Shown: positions 10,173 to 21,794 of the stretch, piece after piece
Position numbering within the stretch: the first letter of the stretch is position 1
How the letters are laid out: every line of letters begins with the position of its first letter
Origin: Astrothelium macrocarpum
Taxonomy: Eukaryota; Ascomycota; Dothideomycetes; Trypetheliales; Trypetheliaceae
Direction: 5' to 3'
DNA: 64,000 nt
NCBI GenBank assembly: GCA_021030915.1
Contig: JAGEMR010000099.1
Location: 1-64,000 of the forward strand
Notes under the pieces: model-generated
The model's database searches: none
Told to the model about the DNA's origin: nothing
The model's input: the letters and a program-made list of their open reading frames with translations, nothing else
Position numbers and translations under genes: made by a program

Positions 10173-11607
10173 CGTCAGGGGGTGGACAGAATTGACGGGG
10201 CAACCTCCGAGCGCCGAAATGAGACGAATTTATCGAATTAATTACCACACATGCGTAAATATGCGCCGCCCACCATTTTTAGCTAGTAATTTACATCTCT
10301 GTGGCATGTCTGCGATGCGCGCACGAATTTCTGCCATAGTAATTTTGTCCCATTTTTGTTGTAACAGTGTTTTCGTGTCCAAATCCTTCATCCAATAACG
10401 ACGCCGTATTCTCTGTTTTAAAATATTCCAAATAGATTCAATTGGATTCATATTTGGGTTTTCAATTGGATGATTAAGACTGATAATGTTATAAATCTGT
10501 TTTGTCTGTGTTGCAAATCTATTTTCTTTCGTATTATGTAATAAATCATTATTCTTTTAGAAATAAAAATGACGAGAATATGAAACTGATTTTATATATT
10601 ATTAATGATAAATACGAATATATTCAGATAAAATGTCATTATAATATTATTTGATAATAAATTTGTTATTTAATGGTTTCATTTTATAATATTTAAATTA
10701 TTCAATTTTTTATTGAATAATTTCCCATTTTAATTGAAGATTTGATTTATTCTTATTTGGATAAGATTTTGGTTGAATACGTGGACGTTTTATATATTCA
10801 TTTTCATAATTATAAAAAATGAGAGGCCCTTTCTTTTATTATGAAATCTATATTATGAAATGGAATTTATTATCTTTTTATGAAGATTTCTTAAGGACGT
10901 TTTCAGATTTATATCATATTCCTTTTTTACGTAATATTATAGGCCGGATTTATTCTTCAGAATCATAATATATTTCGTCTGTCTATATTATAAAATATTA
11001 GAAATTTTCGAATATTTAATTCTCATATTTTTTAATGTATTTAATTCGTTTTGATTTATTTATAAATTTGATAATTTTAATATATTATATATAATAGAGG
11101 CCAATATTATTTATTTCATCAATATGGTGTTTGAATATACGAATATTATAGAATTTGTTATAATGGTTGATTTGAATGTCAAAAGAAGTGTGACGAATGG
11201 GATTTTTTAAGGGCGAAAATAATATATCGAAATCATTATGAAATATTTTTGATATATGACCAAATTTTTTTAAAACAGGATGAGTTTTTCGATATATTTT
11301 TTGAAATATTTTATATTGTTATTGGAATCATTTGTGGTCTATATTTTTGGTAATGTCATGATGTGTGAAAAAGTGCCTATCAGATTCACGAGGCGATTTC
11401 TTATCATATGTATTAAAAAATTGAATACGGAAAACGGTATCAAATTTTTTACATCTTGGCGAACATTCTGGTATATTTGGCCTATTTATGCGACGTATAG
11501 AAGGCGCCATAATTGAGATCAAAAATGAAGCTGTTTTGTTGTTTTGTTGTGAATAAGATGAGACGGAGCTCGGAGGTTGCCCCGTCAATTCTGTCCACCC
11601 CCTGACG
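10173..11607 (-). mobile_element. Tc1/mariner-like DNA transposon with perfect 40-base ends and RIP-damaged core
   Basis: The first 40 bases (10173-10212, starting cgtcagggggtggacagaat) are the exact reverse complement of 11568-11607. Both ends are flanked by ATA, compatible with a TA or ATA target duplication. The transposase runs on the reverse strand. Its C-terminal frame at 10242-10451 reads NPIESIWNILKQRIRRR, the hallmark after the last acidic residue of DDE_3 (Tc1-type) transposases. The N-terminal part survives near 11328-11588 (MAPSIRRINRPNIPE, SPRCKKFDTVF). Between about 10480 and 11270 the DNA is AT-rich with many stops, so the enzyme is dead. The element is 1435 bases, normal for the family. 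Confidence 0.93.
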
Positions 11608-12034
11608 ATATTAGGGTACCTTAGGTAAGACGTGTTGTTGTCTTTACCGGTGACGTCATTTGTTTACGCGTTTTAGAATTTTCAGCCGGTTTTCTCAAAC
11701 ACCGCAACCTGTTGTCCCGAATTTGGCGTCTTCTTCAAAGTTCCGCGCGTGTTACAGGAGATCGATGCTCACTGCATATTCGCCTTCGCATCGCACCGAC
11801 TGTAAGACGAGCTTGTAAAGGTGGTCATTCCTATTCGAGCTATTTGAGGAATATGATCTGATACGTTGTTGTTGATATCTCAAGTCCAGTAAGCCTTCAA
11901 TCTGAGCCCGGCTCTAGCCACACAACCGCTGCATAGGTTATATGAATCGACTTAGGGTCTTGAAAAAGTCGTGCATGGTCAATAACAAATTGCTGCGAAA
12001 CTGATACCGTCCTCCCTGGAATAGCCTTGTGCTC
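11608..12034. other. Intergenic right of the Tc1/mariner-like element
   Basis: Normal base composition. It holds the 3' flank of the SDR gene. Nothing recognisable. Confidence 0.4.
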
Positions 12035-13179
12035 TCAAGAATCCCAACGATGTCCCTGTGGCCCTAAAGTCGCCCTCACAGATCCCAACTTTAGCAACTG
12101 TCTGTCCATAATCTCCCGTCTGTGCTCCTCCATCTCCTCGACATCCCAATTCACGCTGATATAGCCGCCACGCAAATGATCTGCCTCAACTTTTTGCAAA
12201 TACAAAGTCACGCCTGCTGTCAACGCCTGCGTATCCCTGGCAAAGGGCGCGAAAGGACCCATATTGGGTCCACGACCTGGTTTAGATTGAACGATTCCTG
12301 GATGGACAGAAAAGACACGAAGATTTGGGTTCTCTGACATTGCGAGCAGAGCAAGTCAGTGACACCTGCATATCTACAATTTGGGAGGTTCGAGATTTAG
12401 GTCAATGGATCGAACAGAGGATGCTTACCAAGCGAAAGGTATTCGGCCAACTTGATAGCAGCCAATTTGGAACAGGAGTAGTCTGATGAATCGGCTCTGA
12501 CGATGAAAGCGCTGAGGCTAACGAGGCTGATAATAGTTCCATGCCCATTCGTATTGCGGATGAAATAGTGCGCCATATTATAGAAACCGAGGAGATTGAG
12601 CTCCTAGGCAGCTATTAGCACGACATCTTGTCAACATGTGAAAGGATTTTGAGGAGAATTACTGACTAGGCCCTTCCACCAGGCAGCAGGTGCTGTTGCC
12701 CCAATCGTTCCGTCTGATACTGGACCGCCGGCCGAATTGACCAGGACGTCCACTCTGCCAAATTTAGCCATGGCACTTTCGTACATTGCCTGAGCGTCTG
12801 CGGGAGAAGTAATGTCGCCTGGAGCCACAAGTGTTGGAGCATCCAAAGAGCTTGCCACTTCATTGAGTGTCTCCATGTTGCGTCCAATCAGTACGATACC
12901 AGCAGCTTTGGCTCTGGACCATGCTTGTGCAATTTCCTGCGATAGGCTTGTCAATCTTGGGACTTGTTAAAAATAACAAGACAGAATACAATATATGAAA
13001 GCTATTCATACGAAACCCAGACCACCAGCTGCGCCTGTAATTAGAACGACCTTTCCAGCTCCGCCTGACTGGACATTTGGATCATCGGGATCAATGAGGG
13101 GATATACATCACGATGCATAGTCTTTGTGAGTTGAAATGGAGTCGTAAATATGTTTGGATCTGGAGTCTGTGATGACAT
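12035..13179 (-). CDS. Short-chain dehydrogenase/reductase, four exons
   Basis: The model is complement(12035..12333, 12429..12603, 12667..12936, 13012..13179), 303 residues. Introns of 75, 63 and 95 bases have donors GTATGA, GTCAGT and GTAAGC. Exon 1 holds the cofactor loop TGAAGGLG (48-55); exon 2 the IGRN segment and the NSAGG motif (a variant of NNAG). Exon 3 contains the catalytic Ser of the SLVSLS strand and the YxxxK pair (Tyr188, Lys192). Exon 4 begins in the SVHPGIV region. The order fits a classical SDR with a Rossmann fold using NAD(P)H. The first 40 residues are an extra N-terminal arm. The substrate cannot be inferred; the closest descriptions would be fungal SDRs annotated as NAD(P)-binding proteins. 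Confidence 0.9.
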
Positions 13180-14333
13180 GGCGAATGCTATGAAAGACTG
13201 ATATTTGGAAGTGAAGGTTCTGAGGGTTGCCTTGTGATTTTAAAGGTAGTATTGCGTAATAACAAGAAGACTAATCAGCTATTGGATATAATGTATTCTA
13301 TGCCTGTGAACAACAAGACTGCGAATCCATAAGTCCAGAAGGTGAACACTCAAGACAGAAAGATGGGCTCAAACAGTGTCTTAAATACTCTATGCTTTGC
13401 TCTTTTCGCTCCTGTGTAATAGTGGAACGCGAGCTAGCCAATCCGGTCAAATATAACCGCTTAGGAATCATCAGCCACTTTGTTACCATGATCCTTAGGC
13501 TACGTGCTAGCAATCAAACACTGATAATGAAAGTGGTAAGGTTATGACGGCTTAGCCTAATGGAGATGCCAATAGTCCGCGCCCTGTCAAGCTCAATTCG
13601 TAAACACTGGGGATCTCCCATGTTTTCTTAGTCACCGAGAAACTTTTGCCTTAAATGTGATCGAAACAAGAAGAGATCGAAGATGGGAACTTAACTTTCA
13701 TCCGATTTGAGTGGGACACAAACGGGCAAGATTCGCGTACGTGGTGCGAATTAGGATGCTCGGACGAAAGTTATGGTGGTGAAAAGAGCTCTCTCCGCCT
13801 TGAGTTTTGTCCACATGTGAAGTCGGTCTGATTATTCGCCCGCGTCAGAAGAATTTAGGCACAAGCTATGAAATTAGATACTCTGTCCAGCCTCCAAACA
13901 GAGTCTTTGCAGCTCGGATTTGATCACCTTCGCAGACAGACAGAACCCATTTAGTTCATTGGGCATAGCTTGAGAAATTAGCGAATAATCGACAAAACCC
14001 TTGTCTGGGCATCCCCTTGTCCAACGCTTCTCGAACCCTGATTCCAGGAACGTGATAGCTTTTGGGTCTTGTGAAAGGCGATCATACGGTCTTGATTTAT
14101 CACAAAAATAGTTTCCGGCACTGTGTGCTCTGGAGTCCCAAGAAGTCTCTACGATATCGACCTAAAATTACACAGGCCTTGAAAATGCCAGCCCCTGCTA
14201 CACCGGGAGTTTCTGGCGAGTCTTTGTGGGCACATAGTGTTACCATCTAGCATGTCGTGTTTAGATGTGTGACCGTGAAGGTAGGATAACCTCTTCCAAA
14301 CCACTTGATGCCTCCTCACCGTTTAGGTAGGTT
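13180..14333. other. Intergenic
   Basis: No frame longer than about 70 codons looks coding and no splice-linked exons were found. It includes the SDR promoter at its left end. Confidence 0.4.
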
Positions 14334-14334
14334 C

Positions 14335-14362
14335 TTTTATTTTTATTTTTATTTTTATTTTT
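14335..14362. repeat. (TTTTTA)n microsatellite
   Basis: About four and a half units of a six-base T-rich repeat, just downstream (in reverse-strand sense) of the uncertain gene that ends at 14419. Confidence 0.9.
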
Positions 14363-14418
14363 GCCATAATCTATTCCTTTGCTTGCAGTTTTTGTTTGTT
14401 TGGTCCAGCTCGCAGCTC

Positions 14419-15784
14419 CTATTCGGCTAGAAATTCCTGTCCCCCTCCCATTTCTTTTCGGGTCATGGCTTCTTGCCTTATCAACTGAGCCCGTTGGACC
14501 ATGGCGTCTTGACTGGCTCGATCTACTTTATCGAAAAGTTCCCGCAGTTGGACTGCGGCCCTGTCCTATAGTGTCGATCTGTTCAGGAGGGTGTGGTCCA
14601 CCAAATGTCCGACGATTTGTCAACTGTCTGACCTCTAGTTCGTATTGACCGGCCCATTGGTTGTTCGGAAGTACGTTCACCATGGATTTTGCGGCAGTCC
14701 CATGTTTTGGAGAATTTGCCGAAACGTTGTGTTCTAGATCACGAGGGAGAAACGAGTAGTTCGCAAGTGTGGTATGCGTGCCTTTTCTCAGGTTAGGATC
14801 TGCGCTCTTGGAGGTTCGAAATGCTGGATAGGGATCAGGCAGCTAACTCCCACGTGGCGGACTGGCTCGGTCTAGACTTCTCACTAGCATCGTCCAATGA
14901 TTCTCTTCCACGCTTGTACTTCTTAGCCGAGACGATTGTCTGTTCATTTTCTGGCCTTCGTGCAAATCGTATGGTAGGTTGTATCTATACCGCTACTAAA
15001 TGCGATAGTAACCAGATTCCGCTTGTTGTGAAAAACTATTCATTTGCTGAAAAGGAAAACTTGCCTCGTCAATGGGCGGTGACGGCCTAGTCATTTGCCG
15101 CCCACGATCTCCAATACGAGTATACTTCGTTTCCGGTGAGGTCACTGGCTCCCAGAGACTATCTAGATATGCTTGATTTACCGCACTACTGTAGAGACGC
15201 GGTCGTTGTCGAGGGCCGCTCCCTCCTCCAAACCGAGTAAACTGTTGTTGAGGTACTGGATCGTCGCCTTGTTGCTTTTTAGAGAGAGTTACAAATCAGG
15301 CGCCCGCTTTTGCAACCATAAGCAAAAATCAGAGGGATAGTAGAAATCCCAGCGATCATCGAGTCCAAGGACGATGCAATGCTGGGCTTGGGAACCCTGA
15401 TCATGCAAAAGAGCCTGAATGTCTCCAAAACTGGGTGCTAAACCAGAATTACCAGGTAAATGAGGCTCTCCTGCTGGTAGGTTCAGCTGTCTTGACGATA
15501 GATTTAAATGCCCTACCAATGGGTCTGGTTGCCCAAGTTTTCCAGCAGCGTTGGGTGCTGACGGATCAGGATATGGAGCACCTGTTCTGTAGGACAACCT
15601 GTTCTTGAAGAGGTGCGAAGAGCAGGCTAAAAACCTTTACTTACCCGTGTGGTTTAGGATAGTGTGGAGCAAACCCTTGGAATTGATCCCACAATGTTAT
15701 GTAAAGGAGATATGAGATTGGGGAAAGGCATTTTAGATTGGTAGCTAAGGCCGGAAAGGGTATGGATAAGATTTTGTTTTCCAT
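14419..15784 (-). pseudogene. Uncertain multi-exon or decayed gene of unknown function
   Basis: Several reverse-strand segments look coding but do not form one clean model. ATG at 15784 (MENKILSIPF) runs to 15645, then a 58-base intron with donor GTAAGT and acceptor CTACAG joins 15586-15289 in frame, giving 145 residues ending LQKRAPDL. A second open stretch, 15274-14999, is Gln/Pro-rich (QQGDDPVPQQQF, then EPVTSPETKYTRIGDRGR) and closes with two UAGs. After it, 14565-14419 encodes a charged helical tail (QLRELFDKVDRASQD, QLIRQEAMTRKEMG) that joins the segment ending at 14633 through a plausible 67-base intron. All stops in the central frame are TAG or TAA, one C-to-T step from Gln codons, so RIP-type decay is as likely as more introns. 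I recognise no family. Confidence 0.35.
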
Positions 15785-15934
15785 GACTCAATATCAGCGT
15801 TTGCGCTCCATGTAGCTCATAAAACCGAAAATTCATAGAATAAGAAGATCAAAAGCTGTATATAGCAGGACCTTGAAACCAAAAGAGGTGCAGCTGTTAT
15901 TGAAGGATGTGAAGACAGCCAATTCTTACTTGCT

Positions 15935-16293
15935 TCACGGCGTTTTATAATGCGTACTTAAAGTCTCATTCACCGCTACAGGAATCATTCCAAAGTTTCG
16001 TGATAGCATGAGACGAGTGTTGTACTCATACATTCGCACACTCTGGATTTGATCAATTGTATTGATACGACGGAAAGTCTCTGGTCCTCTAAACACGGCT
16101 TCCGAAGAAAAGATCTGTGAATGTGATATTGAATAAGCTTCTCCATGACACCATCTTTGAGCCTGGGAAAACGTCGATGCACGGAAAAGGGGCGATGGAG
16201 AGCTTGTTGTGGATACAGATCTCGACCAGAGCCAAGCTTTTGTCCATCTAGCCAGCAATTTCCAAACAATGATAGTGTCATCTTCGGATACAA
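15935..16293 (-). other. Overlapping reverse-strand ORFs of doubtful coding status
   Basis: Two overlapping frames of about 100 codons lie here. One ends with a peptide of natural-looking composition (ETFRRINTIDQIQSVRMYEY). There is a good donor (GCAAGTAAGA) at about 15928. They could be upstream exons of the uncertain gene to the left. No domain is recognisable. Confidence 0.2.
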
Positions 16294-16874
16294 TCAGTTC
16301 GGCAGATTAGTTGGTGCCGATTTATTTTCCACAACGTTTCGTTTTGAGGTAGCTCCGGGCCGAGGACATTGCGAAGTTGTCGTGTTTACGGAAGAGAAGG
16401 ATGAACCTGCATTACCCTGCTATTAGCAATACGACGACACGTAGTGGTCTAGCCTAGCAGATACTGCCTCTAATCAAGCAATGAGTCTGAAGAATAGGAC
16501 AGACTATAGCTGCATCATTTTGCGCAACCCTGAGCGATAATGTTTGTAAGAGGCAAGGCAAAGTTTCGGGGCCCGGGCAATACCAAGTCTGACGATTAGC
16601 GCAACTTTCAAGTCAGCCTACATTAACCCTCCTTCTGCCTAATCGTGGCACAGCAAAAGGCACAGCAAAAGGCAATTCCATGGCTTATGAACGTCTACCA
16701 GCATCAAAGCGGAGAATCCGCAACGATGCGCAAAAAAGCCCTACCCTCAATAGCAGCTTAAGGTCAGGCGCTGCAACTGACTCCATTTCCCCATGTTGAA
16801 AACTTGTCATCTAACTTCTAAAAGACGAGGCCTATAGAGCTGCAACAATTGCGGACGCTATTCTCATCGATAGC
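16294..16874. other. Intergenic
   Basis: Includes a short direct repeat (gcacagcaaaaggc, twice, near 16650-16672) and the promoter of the next gene. Nothing else seen. Confidence 0.4.
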
Positions 16875-17795
16875 ATGCCCAGAACAGTCCTGGAGCCAAG
16901 TCCAGGCTTTGGAAACAACGCGGATTGGACTAATCCCACCTTCCTCCGCGCCATCGCTGAAGAGGATCACTACGAGCACGAGCAGAGATTATGGACTATC
17001 CCCATGAGAATCGGCCCTGCTTCTCCTACCGATGCCGACCGCTGTCTTGAGTTTAAAGACTTCTTCCGTCGAAGCCAAAGGGTGGTGCGGCGAATCAAAG
17101 ATCTCACGGTTGATGATTGCCGGCTCTTTTGCTGGAAGGACTGCGCCATCTATGGCGCGGGAATCCTATTGCTGAAATCTCTTACTCTTTTGGAAGAGAT
17201 TTATCGAGAATGGTTTCCACATCGGGCAGAGGATAAAGATGTGAGCGACGACAGCTACTTCGCGAAATTAATGGTCTTTTCGGGGCGCGACCCGGCCAAA
17301 GCACTGGCGGAAACGCTACGCTTCCATGAGGTGCTCTGTAAAAAGCTAAAGGAGCTGGAGAGGGAGATGCCCGATACAAAGCCAATACATCCGTGCACGC
17401 CTGCAGCCTTTCATCATTTGGCTCCAGTCAGGGCAGAATATAAATTAAGGGAGACATTTTGGGTGGTCGTTATTGTGTTGGATGCTATGTGGCAAGACCA
17501 TGGCGTCTTACTAGTATGGAAAAGCGAGGATGATGCAGCCAGACATAATTGCAAGGAGGGCGGAGAAATATCGAAATACAGTGACAGTGATGACGAGGAT
17601 TTGGGCCAAGCGCGTGTATTTAGGTGTCCGCTCAAGCGCGCAATGCAACTTGTTGTCTCAACGGATCCGGAGAGAGCCAAACCACGGCGAGATTATAGCC
17701 ACGTGTTTGAAGAGACTCTTGGTGAAGGCGATGATGGAAGCACTACTCCAGTCGATGCTCCTCCTTCTCCAAGCCGGCTAAGCCGGGTCAAGTAA
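16875..17795 (+). CDS. Conserved-looking hypothetical protein
   Basis: One uninterrupted frame of 306 residues from ATG at 16875. The product is soluble and mixed alpha: an aromatic and acidic N-terminus, a helical centre (AGILLLKSLTLLEEIYREWF; ALAETLRFHEVLCKKLKELE) and a hydrophobic strand (FWVVVIVLDAMW). Its acidic Ser/Asp tail (SKYSDSDDEDL) is followed by a Ser/Pro-rich end. No signal peptide, membrane span or known motif is seen. Length and composition support a real gene, but I do not recognise it. The acidic serine cluster would suit casein kinase phosphorylation, which is only a guess. Confidence 0.6.
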   Translation: MPRTVLEPSPGFGNNADWTNPTFLRAIAEEDHYEHEQRLWTIPMRIGPASPTDADRCLEFKDFFRRSQRVVRRIKDLTVDDCRLFCWKDCAIYGAGILLLKSLTLLEEIYREWFPHRAEDKDVSDDSYFAKLMVFSGRDPAKALAETLRFHEVLCKKLKELEREMPDTKPIHPCTPAAFHHLAPVRAEYKLRETFWVVVIVLDAMWQDHGVLLVWKSEDDAARHNCKEGGEISKYSDSDDEDLGQARVFRCPLKRAMQLVVSTDPERAKPRRDYSHVFEETLGEGDDGSTTPVDAPPSPSRLSRVK

Positions 17796-19499
17796 ACTCG
17801 TACTGAGACTTGACTTTTAATTCCCATCACATCATCAGTTCTATATATATGTTTTGGACAAATCGGAATTTGACTTTTTGTTTAAGAAGATACATGAAGT
17901 ATACAGGACATTCTCCTGGTTGATTCAACGATTTCGTGCCATCGCATACAGTGATTCAGGCATGAAATCAAGGATGCACTCCCCTACAATCTTCCAACGA
18001 GTCCCTCTGATTTGATAGATTCGTTGAAAATAGGGACTCGAAATGGCCATACGTCGTTGCAATTCGTTATCAACGTAAGCCAAGAATAGGGACCTCTTGT
18101 ATCATGCAAATCAAATTGTTAAATCCGTAGATCTCATTATTAAAGTAATACATTGTCCGACTTAGTATGCACTCACGGTTCCAGAATATCACATTCATTC
18201 CTAAGGGATGTTAGTGGAAGGACGCTATCCAGTTGGTGTTGGTTGAGGCAAGTGGCCCGAGAAAACGCTGAGCCGAAGTTGAGCCGGGCCTACTCTGAAT
18301 CTAGATGAGAAAAGCACGGTAATGCTTATACCTTTAGGTTTATTACCTCCCCGTGCATTGAAGAGGATATCGCAACTATGATACACACTTATATCGTAGC
18401 ACAGACTAGTGCAAGCACTTGCGAGCAGCTGCCTTACGATGCAAATAAGCAGAGATTGTTTTTGGGGTAGGCCCAGTCTCTTTAGTGTAAAAGGTATTCT
18501 ACATTGGTTACATTGCCTTGCAGTCAATCAGCACATTAGATATGCTTCAAATTCGGCCGTATCGAACGCGGGTTCAGTTAGACCTGCATTGCCCGAGGGA
18601 TAGGATTCTAAATATTCGTGTAGATGTTTGTCTTTCTATTTCAATTAAACTCGCTCATGTCAGTCAATCTGAAAAAAAGTTCAAATCTAAACACTCATAT
18701 GCCTATTCAATCTCTTGCGTTCCATGCTCTTTCATATGCATCAATTAGCTCTAACTATAAAATTACACAACAAGGAACTGGCAGGTCTCGGAGATAGAGA
18801 ATTGAAGGCTAGACCAGATAAGAGATATGGAGAAGGCTGTTTCTCATTTGCTCAACAGCGTTTTATAGATTAGAGCAAATTCAATGCTCGCCCTTACGAG
18901 AGTTGCTGCTACGCATTGAGATTGCATGGCACGACTGTTGTCATGAGATATGGCGGACATCTTAGAATGGTCTCTTGTACATAGTTTTCTCATGAACAGG
19001 TTAGGGCCGAGAAGTAGATTAACATGGAGAGAAACAGCCAGTCCTCAGAAAGAGTATGGGTAGAATCGGCACCTTCTTACCTGGTGACTGAATGAAGACC
19101 TAGAGACCTCAACCTTATGCAATAGTTCAGTCACTATCAGTGGAGGGTAGACGCGTGGCTATGAGAACAAGAGTTTTGGATGGGATGGCGTTTCCAAGTA
19201 AAAGAGCGCATCTTTTGGAATTCAGGCTTACCCGAGTGGCCTCACAAGCTCAGCTCTCCTGCCAATAATTTAATGTGTTTCAAGTCGATAAGAATATAAC
19301 GAGCCGAGAAGAATGCCCTTAGTTGCGAGATAACTGCATCGAGACTACAAACCAGCCACCTGATACTTTTTCCCTCCATAGAAGTTATCGCTAGAGAAAG
19401 CCCTTGTTTTGCGATGCCATCTTTTTCGATCCCCCCTTCAATGGCATATCAAGCGAGTAGAACTGCTCCACAATTTCGGCAGAACGAATCTCATGAACG
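17796..19499. other. Long intergenic stretch, 1.7 kb
   Basis: Normal base composition, with no frame longer than 100 codons and no recognisable exon, tRNA or repeat. A non-coding RNA or a small multi-exon gene cannot be excluded. The left end should hold the terminator of the hypothetical gene, the right end the 3' UTR of the Stm1-like gene. Confidence 0.4.
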
Positions 19500-21113
19500 T
19501 TACGAGCCCAAGCTAGGAAAGGCGCTCTGATCATCGAGGTTTGGTCCACGACCACCGCCGCCCCTATCACCTCGGAAGCCACCCCGTCCGCCGCGAAACT
19601 CACCACGTCCACGTCCACCACGATCGCCACGATCGCCACGGAACCCACCGCCACCTCGTCCGCCACGCTCACCTCCCCTGAATCCGCCTTCCCCACGTCC
19701 CCTTCCACCCCTGCCACCGCCGCGACCACCGTAGCCAGACTGGGTCTGGGTCTCATCCCACGCCTGGTCAATATCCAGCACATTCTTAGCCTTGCGCTCG
19801 CGCTCTCTCTTCGCCTTCGGCCCAGATCCCGCAAAGAAATCTTGGCCTCCATCCTCATCTTTGTTCTTCAGTGCTTTGCCCTCTGGGAACTTGCTGCCAG
19901 TAGAGCCTCCTTCATTGGCCTTACGCGCAGTCAGTGGGCCTCCCAGAGCCGCACGCTTCTCGAGTTGCTCTGCAAGGTAGTCCTCGTAAGTCTTGGTGTT
20001 TGCTGCGGATTCGGCATCGCCGGCCGGCGCCTCGTTCTCAGTGCCGGCAACCGCGGCTTTTTCATCGGCAGTAGCGGTATCAGGAACATTGCCTTCGTCA
20101 TCAAAGGGTGGGTGCGCCTCTGTATCCCAGCCTCCGACAGCCTCGTCTTGCTTGGCAATGCGTTCGCCAGCCATTTCATCCGCGAGCTCGCCTTCTCCGG
20201 TCGTTTCGCCCCAACCATGGGCGGCTTGTTTTTCGTGGTCACTGTACAGAATGAATGATCAATGATCTGATCAGGTCTGCTATTTGAAGGGTGTAGATAG
20301 TTGTGGAAGATGGAAATGATGATACTCACGTGGTGCCTGTACCAGGAGTACGAGTGTGACGATCATCGCGTGCTGTGCGAGTGCCGCGGCCATCATAACC
20401 ACGTCCTCCACGAGAGCCGCGGGCACGGTTACCAATGTCACGGTGTGTATTAGGATCTGTTACACAAAGGTCAATGCTCCTGGATGTGCTGAAGACGGTA
20501 TAGTGCCTCTACCTCTTAGACGATCGGGGTGACGATCTTGGCGTAATCCATCATCTGGAGGTCGGCTTCGATTGTTAGACCTGCCTGCATCTCTATCACG
20601 AAATGCTTGAAATATACGTTAGCAAAACTTGTAAGACCATTGCATCGCTGAGGACAGAATTCTTTCTCTCCACCAACTACTTCGTTGTAACTTTGCAAAT
20701 ACATGACTTACCTCCTTCATTTCCAGAGGGATTGTCACGATGCCCTCCACGTCCGCCTCTTGGTGCTCTGGTTGTCTCCCTTGCTGGGCCTTCAGCACCT
20801 GCATTGCGCTTGCCTGGTCGTTGGAGAGGCTTGTCAACAGTCTTGGTAGGCGGCTCAGGCTCTCTGTCTGGGTCAAGTTCAGGGTCATTGCCTACAGGAC
20901 ATGATTAGAAGGTCTGGAGCCGATTTAGCATATGTGAGGCCTAATTACCCAGGAGCTCGAAGAGATTCTACAGTAGAGGATCAATTAGCTCGTGGTCTCC
21001 AAAGGCATCTAAATATAGACGAGAGTAATGCGTTGAACAATATAAATCAAGTGAATGGACATGACACGCGTCAAAACACGCTCAATTCGTACCTTTGATG
21101 CAATGCCAGCCAT
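19500..21113 (-). CDS. stm1: Stm1-like ribosome/RNA-binding protein with RGG repeats, six exons
   Basis: The model is complement(19500..20241, 20330..20456, 20513..20605, 20712..20891, 20949..20967, 21093..21113), 393 residues. Exon 1 is 21 bases (MAGIASK) and exon 2 only 19 bases (AATCTCTTCGAGCTCCTGG). Together with exon 3 they give NLFELLGNDPELD, the N-terminal signature of the family. Further on come the SGNEGAFRDRDAGRSNNRS motif, an RGG-rich segment, a central HABP4/PAI-RBP1-type region (TYEDYLAEQLEKRAALGG) and a long C-terminal RGG/GRGG tail before PNLDDQSAFPSLGS. Yeast Stm1 binds ribosomes and guards them during starvation, and Oga1-type relatives behave likewise. All introns are GT-AG, 56-125 bases, and every phase matches. 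Expected in the cytoplasm with ribosomes and mRNA. Confidence 0.88.
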
Positions 21114-21794
21114 ACTGGCAAAGTGAGGATTCTAGCGCCCTCCGCGCTTTATCGAGATGGGACGGTCAATATGTATTAATTTGGAATGAATCACGAGAGC
21201 GCGCGCTTCTGATTTACTCAGAAGCCCCGCTCTCTCTCACCGCCAGCGTATGCGGCGGTTTGAAATAACGCTGGAGTTGTGGGTGAACCGGTAAAGGAGG
21301 CAGAGGTTGCAGCCAAATTACGTCGATTTGTGGTCGAACTAGCCGAGATTGGTCTCGTGCTCAGTAGCCAATCACAATGGACTCACAGCTTCCTTCGTTG
21401 AGATATGCCTAACATAAATTTTGACTGTTGTCCCCTGAAGTCTTTGCCAAAAGCACATTTCAGGTACACTAGTCTACAAGTTCATCTGACTAGTTTCAAC
21501 CGAAAGTTGCCACACGGCGTTTTAATCGTCAACGAAGATCCCAACGATACCATACTTCATGGTATAGGTACACGTGAACTCCATTTAAAAATAAAAATAA
21601 CAAAAAGCAAAGACCGCCGGCTCCAAAAATCAACTTTTAATGCGTTGATGCTATATTGCCAAGCATAATGCACCAGTGTCATCGGACAATCCACAGATAC
21701 GGTAGAAAGAGCAAAAGAGCCACGCCAATATATCATAACCCTGGCTATCTTCAAGGCAAGAGTTGAAAGTTTTGTTTCGTCCATGGATTATTAC
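21114..21794. other. Intergenic between the Stm1-like and bZIP genes
   Basis: Contains the Stm1 promoter, with a GC-rich patch at 21195-21260 (gagagcgcgcgcttctgatt and ccgccagcgtatgcggcgg, the latter a small inverted repeat), and the bZIP 3' flank. No gene supported. Confidence 0.4.

Noticed and set aside
11280..11588. Independent small genes inside the Tc1/mariner-like element
   Set aside because: The reverse frame is the N-terminal piece of the transposase and the forward frame is its shadow.
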